Under the pieces are notes generated by a model. The model was not told the origin of the DNA. It did not search any database and saw only the letters and a list, made by a program, of their open reading frames with translations. The translations under genes were made by a program, and so were the position numbers. Of a DNA stretch of 64,000 bases, positions 11,827-23,691 are shown in pieces. Where the stretch lies: positions 169,722,883-169,786,882 of the forward strand of contig NC_057807.1 in the NCBI RefSeq assembly GCF_018294505.1, read 5' to 3'. Position 1 is the stretch's first letter. The number at the start of each line of letters is the position of its first letter. This DNA is from Triticum aestivum (Eukaryota > Streptophyta > Magnoliopsida > Poales > Poaceae).

Positions 11827-12780
11827 ATGGAGTTAAGTTTTTCTCATACGCTTCATCTTTTTAATATCTTTCGTGAGTTTGATGAAAAAGAAAATTGTTC
11901 TCAAGTGCTAGAAGAAGAAATATATAGAATGTTTGATACTAAATCTTTGAATGATGAGCATGATTGCAATGTTGTTAGTATGAACTCTTTGAATATCCAT
12001 AGTACTAATGATGATTGCACTAGTTATGATGAAAATGTCTCTTATAAGCATGTTGATTTTTGTGGAGTAGAATGGGTTTGCATGGACACAACAAATAGAG
12101 AAAATAGATATTGCAAGAGGCATAAGTATTTAAAAACTAAAGGGTTGCAAGAAAGGCTAGATAAGAGTGCAGAGAATTTAAGATATCTTTACCGTTGTGA
12201 ACTTTGCAATGGACATGATCATTTACATCTCCAATGCAAATTGTTTCATGATCGAATCGTGTCCAAAAATTGTGACGATTTGATCTCCCTTGCTCATTAC
12301 AATGAACTTAGTTTGCTTTTGGGTTATGAAGAATTGAAACGTGCAACTAAGCTTATTCCAAAATTTAATCTTGAGCATTTCCTTGATATTGATTTGGAGG
12401 AGATTTATTTGTTTTGTGCAGTGAATTGCATTGAAAATCCTTATATTGCCAATCACCTAAAGAAAAGAAAGCAAATAGAATATGATGAGAGTACTAATGA
12501 AAGGGAAGAGAATTCCCAATATCCTCCTATTATTTCTTATGATGAATTAGGTAACGAGGAGGAGCTTTCTATTCAACCAATCTCATCTATATGGAGCTCA
12601 AAGAGGAAGGTTGAACCCACACATAATATGAAGAAGAAAAAGAAAGAAGGAGCAACAAAGGTAAAAAGGTATCCCTCCCAAATGATGTTGCCCCTACTAC
12701 TCATTGTGATGATGATAATTGCTATACTATTGGCGCTATCCATATTTTTAATGATGAGAGTGATTATGCTTATGATATGA
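11827..12780 (+). CDS. gag-like ORF with zinc-knuckle motif
   Basis: The first ATG after the primer site is at 11827, giving about 317 residues. I do not recognise a named Pfam family. Near the middle is RCELCNGHDHLHLQCK, which fits the C-X2-C-X4-H-X4-C spacing of a retroviral-type zinc knuckle. With its position right after the primer site this suggests a gag-derived RNA-binding protein. A lysine-rich tract (KKKKKEGATKVKR) follows, and the tail ends in an apolar stretch (LLIVMMIIAILLALSIFLMM) that probably arises from a frame change, because family-like acidic sequence (GPKLGEAMCDEDEIFENVF) resumes at 12777 in another frame. Strong AT codon bias matches the element. Confidence 0.55.
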   Translation: MELSFSHTLHLFNIFREFDEKENCSQVLEEEIYRMFDTKSLNDEHDCNVVSMNSLNIHSTNDDCTSYDENVSYKHVDFCGVEWVCMDTTNRENRYCKRHKYLKTKGLQERLDKSAENLRYLYRCELCNGHDHLHLQCKLFHDRIVSKNCDDLISLAHYNELSLLLGYEELKRATKLIPKFNLEHFLDIDLEEIYLFCAVNCIENPYIANHLKKRKQIEYDESTNEREENSQYPPIISYDELGNEEELSIQPISSIWSSKRKVEPTHNMKKKKKEGATKVKRYPSQMMLPLLLIVMMIIAILLALSIFLMMRVIMLMI

Positions 12781-13657
12781 AAGGGCCCAAGCTTGGGGAA
12801 GCTATGTGTGATGAGGATGAAATATTTGAGAATGTATTTTCTGAAATTAATGTTTGTCCCAAGATTGGGGATGCTATGTTTAATGAAGACGATATTTTTA
12901 GCATCCCAAGTTTTGATATGCAAAGTTGTTATGATGATAGCATGCCTCTTACCTATCATGATTATACTGATGAAAGTGGGTTTGGAAGAGTGTAAACTTT
13001 AGGAAGTAGTTATCCCACTATTTTGGAGGATGTTGAATCTTATTGTGATGAATATTAAAGTGGATTTGGAAGAGTGTCAACTTTATTTAGTGATTCCACT
13101 ATCTTGGAGAGGTTTCATTCGATTATGATGAGAACGAAGTTGCTACTTATGATGATTATTGTGATGAAACTTATGCTATAAAAAGTAGTGATGATTATAT
13201 TTATAAAACTTGTCATTATTATGATTACCCTTTTTCTGAACATTACTCTTTTAACATGGAAGCAATTTTTAGTGTTCAAGTCTCTTATGATACTCCCACT
13301 ATTCCGAATGAGAAGAATTTTGCTTATGTGGAAAGTAGTAAATTTTCTATGCTTGTAGATCATGAAAAGAATGCTTTAGGTGCTGGTTATATTGTTGAAT
13401 TCATTCATGATGCTACTGAAAATTATTATGAGGGAGGAACATATGCTTGTAGGAATTGCAATAATGTCAAGTTTCCTCTCTATGCGCTTCAAGTTTTGAA
13501 GTTATGCTTGTTTTGCCTTCCTATGCTAGTTGATTATTGTTCCCATATGTTGTTTGCTCACAAAATCCCTATGCATAGGAAGTGGGTTAGACTTAAATGT
13601 GCTAGTCATATGCTTCATGATGCTCCTGTTATGTTTCAATTCTTATCTTTTATGTGA
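12777..13657 (+). pseudogene. acidic continuation of the gag-like ORF, broken frames
   Basis: Two open stretches (12777-12995 and 13256-13657) on the same strand follow the gag-like ORF. The first repeats the unit KxGxAMxxEDxIF twice (GPKLGEAMCDEDEIF; CPKIGDAMFNEDDIF). The second has no motif I can name but includes a Cys pair (YACRNCNNVKF). They look like parts of one longer ancestral protein separated by frameshifts and stops. No function can be assigned. Confidence 0.4.
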
Positions 13658-16600
13658 GCATCATTGCCATCATCATGCCTAGCTAGAAAGGCATTAAAGA
13701 AAAGCGCTTGTTGGGAGACAACGCAATATTTAACTTTACTGTTTTTGTGTGTCGACATGATTATTCTACTGTAGTAATCATGTTTTATAGCTTTTGTTTC
13801 AATAAAGTGCCAAGTAAGACCTTTAGGATAGCTTACGGTGATAGTGGTATTTATCCTGCTGAGAATCAGAAACTTTTTCACCCAGTAAATTAGTTTTTTT
13901 AATTCACAGAAACGTGCTTCTGATCTGATTCTTTTTGATCATGATTGGTACACAAATTTATTAGGACTTCCTAATTTGGTAGGATTTTTGGAGTTCCAGA
14001 AGTATAAATTTGATTCAGATGACTACAGACTGTTCTGTTTTTGACAGATTCTGTTTTCTATGTGTTGTTTGCTTATTTTGATGAATCTATGAGTAGTATC
14101 GGAGGGTATGAACCATAGATAAGTTGGAATACAGTAGGTATTACACCAATATGAATTTATAATGAGTTTATTACAGTACCTAAGTGGTGGTTTTATTTTA
14201 TTATACTGACGGAGCTTACGAGTTTTCTGTTGAGTTTTGTGTTGTGGAGTTTTCAAGTTTTGGGTAAAGATTCGATGGACTATGGAATAAGGAGTCGCAA
14301 GAGCCTAAGCTTGGGGATGACCAAGGCACCCAATGTAATATTCAAGGATAACCAAGAGCCTAAGCTTGGGGGATGCCCCGGATGGCATCCCCTCTTTCGT
14401 CTTCGTTCATCGGTAACTTTACTTGGAGCTATATTTTTATTCACCACATGATATGTGTTTTGCTTGGAGCGTCATTTTATCTTGTTAGTATTTTCTTTCT
14501 ATTATTTATAATAATGTTTTGCATCTATATTTTCAATAAAAATGTCAAGGATAGCCATTGCCATGCTTATTTTGCTAGTATACATGTTGCTGTTTGAAAA
14601 CAGAAAGTTTACCACTGTTGCAAAAATTCCCTAGAAAATTCAGAGAATGGTATAATGTTGAAACTTTTTGCATAATGAGCTCTGATAAATATTCTACAGT
14701 GTTAATTTTATTTAATAATTTTTGGAGTTGGGGAATTATGATGAATCTTGCATTCTTTACAGACTGTACTGTTTTGACAGATTGCTGTTATGTTTGCATT
14801 GTTTGCATATGTTTGCTTGTTTAATGATTCTATTTGAGGATAGGAGTATTAAATATGCAGAGGCATTTAGTATGCAATGTTGAATAACAATTTTAGTGAT
14901 TTATTACAGTAGAAAATGATAAGGTTTTGCATTGGTTTATATAACCTATCTAACGAGTTCTTGTTGAGTTTGTTGTCGATGAAGCTTTTGATAAAAAGAG
15001 AAACCATGATATGAGAGGAATTAAGGAGACACAAAAGTTCAAGTTTGGGGATTCCCAAGGCACGCCAAGATAATATTTCAAGAAGTCTCAAGCATCTAAG
15101 CTTGGGGATGCCCCGTTAGGCATCCCACCTTTCTTCTTCAACAACTATCGGTTAGTATCGGTTGAGCCTAAGTTTTTGCTTCTTCACATGAGTTGTGCTA
15201 TCCTTGGAATGTCATTTTACTTTGCATTGCTTGCTGTTTGAATACAATACCGAGATCTGAATTTCTTTAATGAGAGAGAGTCTTCACATAATTACATAAT
15301 TATTTAGCTACTCATTGATCTTCACTTATATCTTTTTGGAGTAGTTTGCCATTTACTCGTGTGCTTCACTTATATCATATGAGTAAATTGTTGAATGAGT
15401 TGATTGTCATAAATCTGAAATTGTATATGTCTCATTTGCTTATCCCATGGGGAGTAATGACTTCACATCTAAGAAGTAGAGGTTGGAAATTTATTGAAGG
15501 TTAGCAAGCATCGTATTGGCCATTTGAACAATTCATGAAAGAATATTGAAGGAAGAGAGAATTCACATATAAATACACTATCCTAGACATATTTTATAAT
15601 TGGGAGCACTCATTAAGTATTACATGCTAAAGAGTTTATGTTGGACAAGTAAGACAACGTAATGGGTAATTTTTTCGCAGATCTCAGTTAAAGTATATTG
15701 TCATGGATCATTCAAACATGTTGAGCTTGCCTTTCCCCCTCATGCTAGCCAAAATTCCTTGCACCAAGTAGAGATACTACTTGTCCTTCCAAATATCCTT
15801 AAACCCAGTTTTGCCATGAGAGTCCACCATACCTACCTATGGATTGAGTAAGATCCTTCAAGCAAGTTGTCATCGATGCAAGCAATAAAAATTGCTCTCT
15901 AAATATGTATGATATTTTGGTGTGAAGAAAATAGCTTTATACGATCTTGTTATGGAAGCAATAAAAGCGACAGACTACATAATAAAGGTCCATATACAAG
16001 TGGCAATATAAAGTGACGTTCATTCGCATTAAGATTTTGTGCATCCAACCCTAAAAGCGCAAGACAACCTCTACTTCCCTCTACGAAGGGCCTATCTTTT
16101 ACTTTATGTATTTTACTTTATGCAAGAGTCATGGTGATCTTCACCTTTCCATTTTTCATTTTATCCTTTGGCAAGCACCACGTGTTGGAAAGATCCTGAT
16201 ATATATATATCCAATTGGATGTAAGTTAGCATGAACTATTATTGTTGACATCACCCAAAGGTGAATACGTTGGCAGGAAACACTATAAGCCCCTATCTTT
16301 CTCAGTGTCCGATTGAAACTCCATAACCATTAGTATTGCATGAGTGTTAGCAATTGTAGAATACTATATGATAGTTGAGTATGTGGAGTTTGCTATGCCT
16401 GAAAATAAGATGAATTGTAATTGTTTGATGACTGAGTATGAAGTTTGCTAGTTTTCAAGAAAGATTATGGTCTATGCTTTAACATATGAATTGCTTGTTA
16501 CTTGTTCGTGAGAAGTTTTATGAGATGAACTACTGTTATGACTTATAATCATGCTAGAAAAGGTGATTGAAATTATCATTGATCAAAATTGTGCACCTTC

Positions 16601-16677
16601 TAGCATTCACACTTCATAAATTCTTTCTTTTATTATTTACCTACTCGAGGACGAGTAGGAATTAAGCTTGGGGATGC
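13658..16677 (+). other. noncoding central domain with repeated purine-tract modules
   Basis: No ORF is credible here. A diverged direct duplication of about 740 bp begins near 14025 and 14760; each copy ends in TAAGCTTGGGGATG purine tracts (14306, 14361, 15097) followed by a small hairpin. The true polypurine tract is the last such motif, at 16663-16677, directly before the 3' LTR. Confidence 0.6.
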
Positions 16678-17089
16678 TGATACGTCTCCAACGTATCTAT
16701 AATTTATGAAGCATTCATGCTATATTATTATGTGTTTTGAATGATTACGAGATTTATTATACACTTTTATCATTAGTTACCTTGCTGTTTTTATATTTTC
16801 AGATTACAAATATCTTTATCTACTATCCATATTGCACTTGTATCACCATCTCTTCGCCGAACTAGTGCACCTATACAATTTAGCATTGTATTGGGTGTGT
16901 TGGGCACACAAGAGACTCTTTGTTATTTGGTTGCAGGGTTGTTTGAGATAGACCATCTTCATCCTACGCCTCCCACGGATTGATAAACCTTTGGTCATCC
17001 ACTTGAGGGAAATTTGCTACTGTCCGACAAACCTGCGCACTTGCAGGCCCAACAACGTCTACAAGAAGAAGGTTGTGTAGTAGACATCA
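16678..17089 (+). repeat. 3' LTR of the 10.1-17.1 kb element, internally deleted (412 bp)
   Basis: It has the same TGATACGTCTCC start and GTAGACATCA end as the 5' LTR, but CACTTTTAT is joined directly to CATTAGTTACC. About 1.2 kb present in the 5' LTR is missing. Confidence 0.8.
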
Positions 17090-18907
17090 CTTGCCATCAC
17101 CGCCATGGCCGCGGCGGCCATCCTCTCCAATTAGCTCGAGCCCGAGCCCCTCCCCTCCTTCCACCGCCACCAGAGATCTCCATCACCACCAGGGAGCCAC
17201 CCCCCTTCCATCTCTCCCTCCTCTCCTCGACCGTAGCCACGAGCTCAACTTTGTCCGTTGCCGCCGTTCGCCATGGTTTCTGCCCTGATCGACACTGAAC
17301 TTCCCGGGATGCGTGAGTGGTACATGCCGGTGCGGGTCGTCCCGCTGATCATGCCGGTAGGCGGCAAGGCGCGAGAGGTGGCCAGAGCTGCCCGCGGTTG
17401 CTGTCGGATGCTCACTCTACCTCATCTAGACGCGGGCGCGAGCAAGGGAAGACGACGACCCCGGTCGTCCCCGTGAGCCCACCCGTCAGCCGCACAGGGG
17501 GTTGACCCGGCGCTGCTGACATGGATAAGTGGACGCGCATCCGCCAGAATGCGTTTTCCCCTGGTGAAAGCGTACTTTGGCTTTCATTCGACCAAGTTTA
17601 TGTTTTCTCAATTGGAAAGCGTATTCTCCTAAGGGCACGTTCTGTTTTTCCAGCAGAGTGCCTATTTGTGATGCTTTTTATTACAAATGGGTCCCTGGCA
17701 AAAAAACATTCATAACTTTTTGCTCACAACTCCAAATGAGGTGAGTCCAAAGCCCCCTTCTTCGTTTCGTCGAGCCCGTTACGATTGAATCATTTTTACC
17801 ATGTTTTCACATTCTTAAAGTGACCATTTTTCTCTTGCCCTTATTCAGCCCACTCCTAGAGAGAACATTTTCCGACGATTCTTTTCGCGAGTTCCCCGCA
17901 CTTCTTCCTAGTGAATCCATCCCTCCAAGGAAAGCCACACTCTCCACTTGCATGACTGCAATGCAGTGACATGGTTTATTTAGTTGAACTCATTTAAATT
18001 ATTTCTTTAGCTACATGACTATGTGCATGGCATTTCTTGGAGTTGTTCTGATCTTGCTATTGCCATGCTACTATTTGGATTACTAGGATTTATGCTTGCA
18101 GTTGATGGATGCATGTTGCCATTGGATTATTAGTGGCTAGTATTATTTGCATCATTATGGTAGTGGATATTATGTTTTGGAGTATGATGAGTGCATGTGG
18201 ATCTTAGCTTGATATCTGGCTTTTGCTATTGGAGTAGTAGTATTATGGTTCTTGAATTCAACATGCTCTTAGTATTTCTTTATCCTCGGAGTATTATGTT
18301 ATGGCTAGGTTATGCTTTGGATTATTTGTTGGATATTGCTATAAATTGGATTACAAATGGATATATGATAACGGAGTATCAGATCTACCTCGGGGATAAA
18401 TTCTGTCATTTAAGTTGGTCAGGTGCCACCGAACCCGGCTTTTCCAGTGCAACCACATTTGCCTTTATGGGAAGGCCCTAATTCGGTCTATTGTCATGTC
18501 TGTCGCCGGTGCCTCCAACGAGGGAAGGTTACGGGCGTTCGTTACCCTGGCCTGGTAAGCAGGCATAACCTTGTGTCTCCGTAGTTTGTATTGAGATCTC
18601 TTGTCCATGTTTGGGACCGTTTATGTTTGCCATGATGGTGGCCGTTGGATGTCACGAGTTGACATCGGGGACACCCAGGACTAAACCCAAACGGGGTGTT
18701 GGTCGGAGTGGCCGGGAGAGTGTCATGGCAGTAGATTGGTTTTGTCGGAACCTCGTCGGTCCACCCGAATGGGCGCAAGAGGCCATGGGTTCTGTGATGT
18801 GGGTACAGTGTACTAACCTCTACAGAGTGTGTGTTTATTCTATCGATAGAGGCGTCCTCAGTCATGGGCGCAAGTTCGTACTAGGTCACACCATTCGATC
18901 AACACAC
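17090..18907 (+). repeat. LARD 5' LTR, second segment
   Basis: This resumes the LARD LTR after the first insertion: the first five bases are the duplicated target. The early part is GC-rich (17100-17520), with overlapping ORFs that I do not accept as genes. The rest is AT-rich and then GC-balanced with no ORF. It is absent from the shortened 3' LTR, so assignment rests on the flanking target duplications. Confidence 0.6.
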
Positions 18908-20447
18908 TGATGCCTGCTTGAACTACGTCAGTATTTCCCCAATGAGGAAGGGATGATGCAGCACAGTGACGGTAGGTATTTCCCTCAGTGATGAGACCAA
19001 GGTTGTGGGAGAACCAAGCAACACAATGTAAATAGCCCCTGCACAAAAATACCAAATACTCGCAACCCAACGTGTTAAAGGGGTTGTCAATCCCTTTCGG
19101 GTAACGGTGCATCAAATTGGCGAGAAGACGTGATAAAGTTGTGATAGATAGGATAAATAGATCGCAAGTCAAATAAAGTGCAGCAAGGTATTTTTTTATT
19201 TTTGGTTTAATAGATCTGAAAATAAAAGCAAAGGAAAATAAATCGCAAAGGCAAATATGATGAAAAGAGACCTGGGGGCCGTAGGTTTCACTAGTGGCTT
19301 CTCTCTAGAAAATAGTAAACGGTGGGAAAACAATTATTGTTGGGCAATTGATGGAACTTCAAATAATCATGACGATATCCAAGCAATGATCATTATATAG
19401 GCATCACGTCCAAGATTAGTAGACCGACTTCTGCCTGTATCTACTACTATTACTCCACACGTCGACCGCTATCTAGCATGCATCTAGTGTATTAAGTTCA
19501 TGAAAAACGGAGTAATGCAATAAGAATGATGGCATGATGTAGACAAGATCTATTTATGTAGAAATAGACCCCATCTTGTTATCCTTAATAGCAACAATAC
19601 ATATGTGTCGTTTCCCCTTCTATCACTTGGATCAAGCACCGTAAGATCGAACCCATCACAACGCACCTCTTCCCATTGCAAGATAAATAGATCAAGTTGG
19701 CCAAAAAAACAATTATCGGAGAAGAAATGCGAGGCTATAAGACATCATGCTTATAAGAGATCAAAAAAGACTTAAATATCTTTCATGGATAAAAACATAG
19801 ATCTGATCATAAACTCAAAGTTCATCGGATCCCAGAAAACACATCGCAAAAGACTTACATCATATGGATCTCCAAGAGACCATTGTATTGAGAATCAAGA
19901 GAGAGAGAGGAAGCCATCTGGTTATTAACTATGGACCCGTGGGTCTACAAAAAACTACTCAAGCATCATTGGAGAGGCACCAATGGACATGATGTACCCC
20001 TCCGTGATGGTGTCTAGATTGGATCTGGTGTTTCTGGAACTTGCGGTGGCTGGAATTGATTTTCTTCGACTCCCCTAGGGTTTCTCGCATATTGGGTTAT
20101 TTATAGAGCAAAGAGGCGGTGCGGGAGGCCACCGAGGTGGGCACAACCCACCTGGGTGCGCCTGGGCCTCTAGGCGCGTCCTCGTGGGTTGTGCTCCCCT
20201 CGGAGCTCCCCTCACGTACTTTTTGGCCCACTAGATGTCTTCTTCTCCAAAAAAATCCACAAATTGTTTTGCTCGTTTGGACTCCGTTTGGTATTGATTT
20301 CCTGTGATGTAAAAAAACAAGCAGAAAACAGCAACTAGCACTTTGTCAATAGGTTAGTACCAAAAAATGATTATAAAATGATTGTGAAACATCCAAGAAT
20401 GATAATATAACAGCATGGAACCATAAAGATATGTTGGAGACGTATTA
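18908..20447 (-). repeat. 3' LTR of the minus-strand Athila-like element
   Basis: The 1,540-bp sequence aligns throughout by eye with 23692-25267. It contains no credible ORF. Confidence 0.8.
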
Positions 20448-22877
20448 GCATCCCCAAGCTTAATTCCTCCTCGTCCTCGAGTAGGAAATGATAAAACCAG
20501 AATTTTTTGATGTGGAATGCTTCCTAACATGTTCATCACATATTCTTTTCTTTGTATCATGGACAATTGGACTTTTATATGGTTCAAAGCAATAGTCTAG
20601 TTTTGACATGAAGACTTTAATACTCAAGCATTTCAACAAGTAACCATGTCTTTCAAAATATCAACACTAAAGAAAGTTATCCCTAGCCCATTATGCTCAA
20701 CCATTGATCCATTCATGAAACACACTCGAATATTAGCTACAACCATGCTCAAATACGATCATAGTGCCCCTTAGTTGGTGCTTTATGAGAGAAGATGGAG
20801 ACACAAATTCAAAATAAAAATTGCATAAAGTAAAAGAAAGGCCCTTCGTAGAGGGAAGTAGGGATTCGTAGAGGTGCCAGAGCTCAATGCAAAAATTGAG
20901 AGATAAAAACATTTTGGGAGGCATACTTTTCCCACCAACGAAAACGATTTAGAGCTCCCAACACTTTCCATGCTAGATACATCATAGGCGGTTCCCAAAG
21001 AGAAAATAAATTTTATTCCTTTTTCCACCATTACTTTCACTTTCCATGGCTTGTCCGTATCCACAGGTGCCCTCCATAACAACACTTTCCAAGGAATTTA
21101 TTTTTGACAATATAATGTAAATTCATTTTTCATTTCGGGATTGGGCATCGCTAATACCTTTGCCGTACTCTCGTGCAATGACAAGTTACTAAACACTCAT
21201 CGTGAGAATAACACATCTAGCATGGAAAATATTGGTCCCCTCACCACCTCGCGAGCGGTACGAGCACACAAAAGATAAATTGATTTTGAAATTAGAGATG
21301 GCACATGCAAATTTGCTTAGAACGGCACGAAAATACTATATATAGGTAGGTATATTAGACTCATATGGCAAAATTGGTTTAAAAGATTTTGGATGCACAA
21401 GTAGTGATCATACTTAGTGCAAAACGAAGGCTAGCAAAAAGATTGAGAAGCGTCCAACCAAGAAACAAAAAATCTCGTACCCAAGCATTTAGCATAAGTA
21501 ACAGCAAATAATGCACCACAAGTAGGATATAAATTTCATTGCATAACTATTGACTTTTGTTCTTGCATAGGGAATCGCAAACCTTAACACCAATATTCTT
21601 ACTAAAGCACAATTACTCGTCAACATGACTCACATATCATATCGTCATGTCTCAAAACCATTACTAAGAATCAATTTTATTTTGTCCAATGATATTCACA
21701 ATTTTTTTATTATATCCTCCTTGGATATCTATCACTTTGGGACTATTTTCAGATGTTGCTTTTGATAAGCTCAAACAAATTTAAGTAAAGAACGTGAGCA
21801 TAATATTCTTTCTCCCAAAATAATCTAAGTGAAGCAAGAGATAATTTCTTAAGATTTTTAATAACTCCCAAATAAACATAAGTGAAGCATGAGAGCATTT
21901 CTTCAAAAATAATAAAGCACACGGTGCTCAAAAAGATATAAGTGAAGCACTAGAGCAATTCCATGACTCTAAAAATTTAAATGAAGCATCAGAGCAATCA
22001 TAGAATAATTTTTGGATCTCTCAAAATGTGTGTTCAGCAAGGATTCAAGACTTAAAACACAAAGACAAACAAGCGAAGACTCATATCATACAAGACACTC
22101 CAAGCAAAACTCATAATATGTGACAAATAAAAATATAGTTCCAAGTAATATACCAATGGTTGTTAGAAGAAAGAGGGATGCCACTTGGGGGCATCCCCAA
22201 GCTTAGTTGCTTGCTACTTTTTTGAATATTATCTTGGGGTGCCTCGGCATCACCAAGTTAGCCTTTTGCTAATCCTTATTCATTCATCCATTGTAAGATC
22301 ACCCAAAAACTTGAAAAGTTCAATCACACAAAACTCAACAAAACCTTCGTGAGATCCCTTAGTATAAGAAAGCAAACCACTACTATAAGTATTGTTGCAA
22401 ACCCACCCATATTTTATTTTTGCATTATAACACTGTATTCCAACTTTTCTATGGCAAAAAAACTTCAAAGAAATCCATAGAATCATCAAAACAAGCACAC
22501 AACGCAAAGAAAATAGAATCTATCAAAAAACAACAGTCTATAGCAATCTGACTAATTCCAATACTCCTGTAACTCCAAAACTTCTGTAAAAGTGGGACGA
22601 CGTGAATAATTTGTTTATTAATCTTACGCAAAATGAATTAGCTCAAAAGCACTCTTCTGATAACAATGAAAAATAATTTCGTGAGCGCAAAAGTTTCTGT
22701 TTTTCAGCAAGATCAAATCAACTCTCACCCAAATCATCCCAAAGGCCTCGCTTGGCACAAACACTAATTTAAACAACAAAACACATCTAACCAAAGGCAG
22801 AATTGTGTATTTTATTCAAAACAACAAGAAAACGAAAAAGCAAAAAAGATACAAGTTGGGTTGCCTCCCAATGAGTG
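20448..22877 (-). other. noncoding central domain of the minus-strand Athila-like element
   Basis: AT-rich sequence without a credible ORF. Its reverse complement resembles 30888-32086 of the older + strand copy, for example around 21590-21660. A purine tract with a hairpin lies at 22176-22205. Confidence 0.6.
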
Positions 22878-23481
22878 CTATTGTTTTACGCCCTTAGCTA
22901 GGCATAACGCGAAGGATCTAAGTTTTGTCCTCCGTGATCTTTGCCACTTAGTGAGGGTCTTTTCAAATCCGGGAGGCTCTTTGCGCTTCCCTAAATTTTC
23001 CAGGAAAGAAACCATCTTGAGATCTAAAATATGCAACCGCTTATTACAAAGGTTAATCAAAGTGGTCATCCTGTTGATGCTACCATTGAGATGTTTAAGA
23101 GGTTCATTATATTTTTGCAACTCGACCATATGCTTATGCAAATCATGAAGTTTGCCTAATATTTGAGCACCCTCTGGGGTGAAAGAAAATCCTTTCTTTT
23201 GTGGTGGAACCCCCAAACTTCCTTCTAAGATTTTATAGCCATCATTGACATCAAGCTCAATAAAATTCCCTTTTGCGGCAAAATCTAAAAGTTGTGTATG
23301 ATGCAAAGACAATCCCACATAAAAATTTCTAAGAAAAATGTTATGCGTCTCCCTTTAAATTGCAAACACGATAGGACTCCATTAGACTATACCAAGCATC
23401 TTTCAAATTTTCTCCTTGTCTTTGTTTGAAGTATAAAACTTCAAAATCTGGTAACAAAGGAGGAGCGTTCAAGCTAGCCAT
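22878..23481 (-). pseudogene. Athila-like gag N-terminal remnant
   Basis: The first ATG after the primer site is at 23481-23479, starting MASLNAPPLLPDF. The text FEVLYFKQRQGENLKDAWYS, then (in another frame, from 23318) GLSLHHTQLLDFAAKGNFIE, resembles the Athila gag capsid region, where an aromatic DAW/EAW segment is followed by FYxGL. A frameshift between 23341 and 23318 separates the halves, and the frame ends at 22878 without a zinc knuckle. Gag would coat the RNA; this copy cannot. Confidence 0.55.
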
Positions 23482-23662
23482 TGTGACGAGAGAACAAGAA
23501 CACGAATAGATCTGATGAGAAAATGGCAAATGAAAAAGGGGGCGAATAAAATGACAAATTTTTGTGAAGTGGGGTAGAGGAAAACGAGGGGAAAATGGCA
23601 AATAATGTAAATTGCGAGGAGATGAGGTTTGTGATTAGGAACCTGGTTGATGTTGGTGATCC

Positions 23663-23680
23663 TCCCCGACAAAGGAGCCA
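23663..23680 (-). other. primer binding site, mutated
   Basis: The minus strand reads TGGCTCCTTTGTCGGGGA, three bases away from the Athila consensus TGGCGCCGTTGTCGGGGA, and lies 11 bases inside the 5' LTR end. Confidence 0.65.
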
Positions 23681-23691
23681 GAAATTCCTTT

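Larger units (their letters stand above)
10133..17089 (+). mobile_element. Athila-like nonautonomous LTR retrotransposon, + strand
   Basis: The 5' LTR is 10133-11702 (TGATAC...GACATCA), the primer site 11713-11730, the purine tract 16663-16677 and the 3' LTR 16678-17089. Flanking pentamers CTCGC (10128-10132) and CTTGC (17090-17094) differ by one transition, so this is a complete insertion into the LARD LTR. The central 5 kb carries one gag-like ORF and long noncoding DNA, with no protease, reverse transcriptase or integrase. It would depend on enzymes supplied by other elements. Confidence 0.8.

Noticed and set aside
17014..17505. GC-rich overlapping ORFs
   Set aside because: They cross the boundary between an Athila-like 3' LTR and the LARD LTR, so they cannot be one gene.
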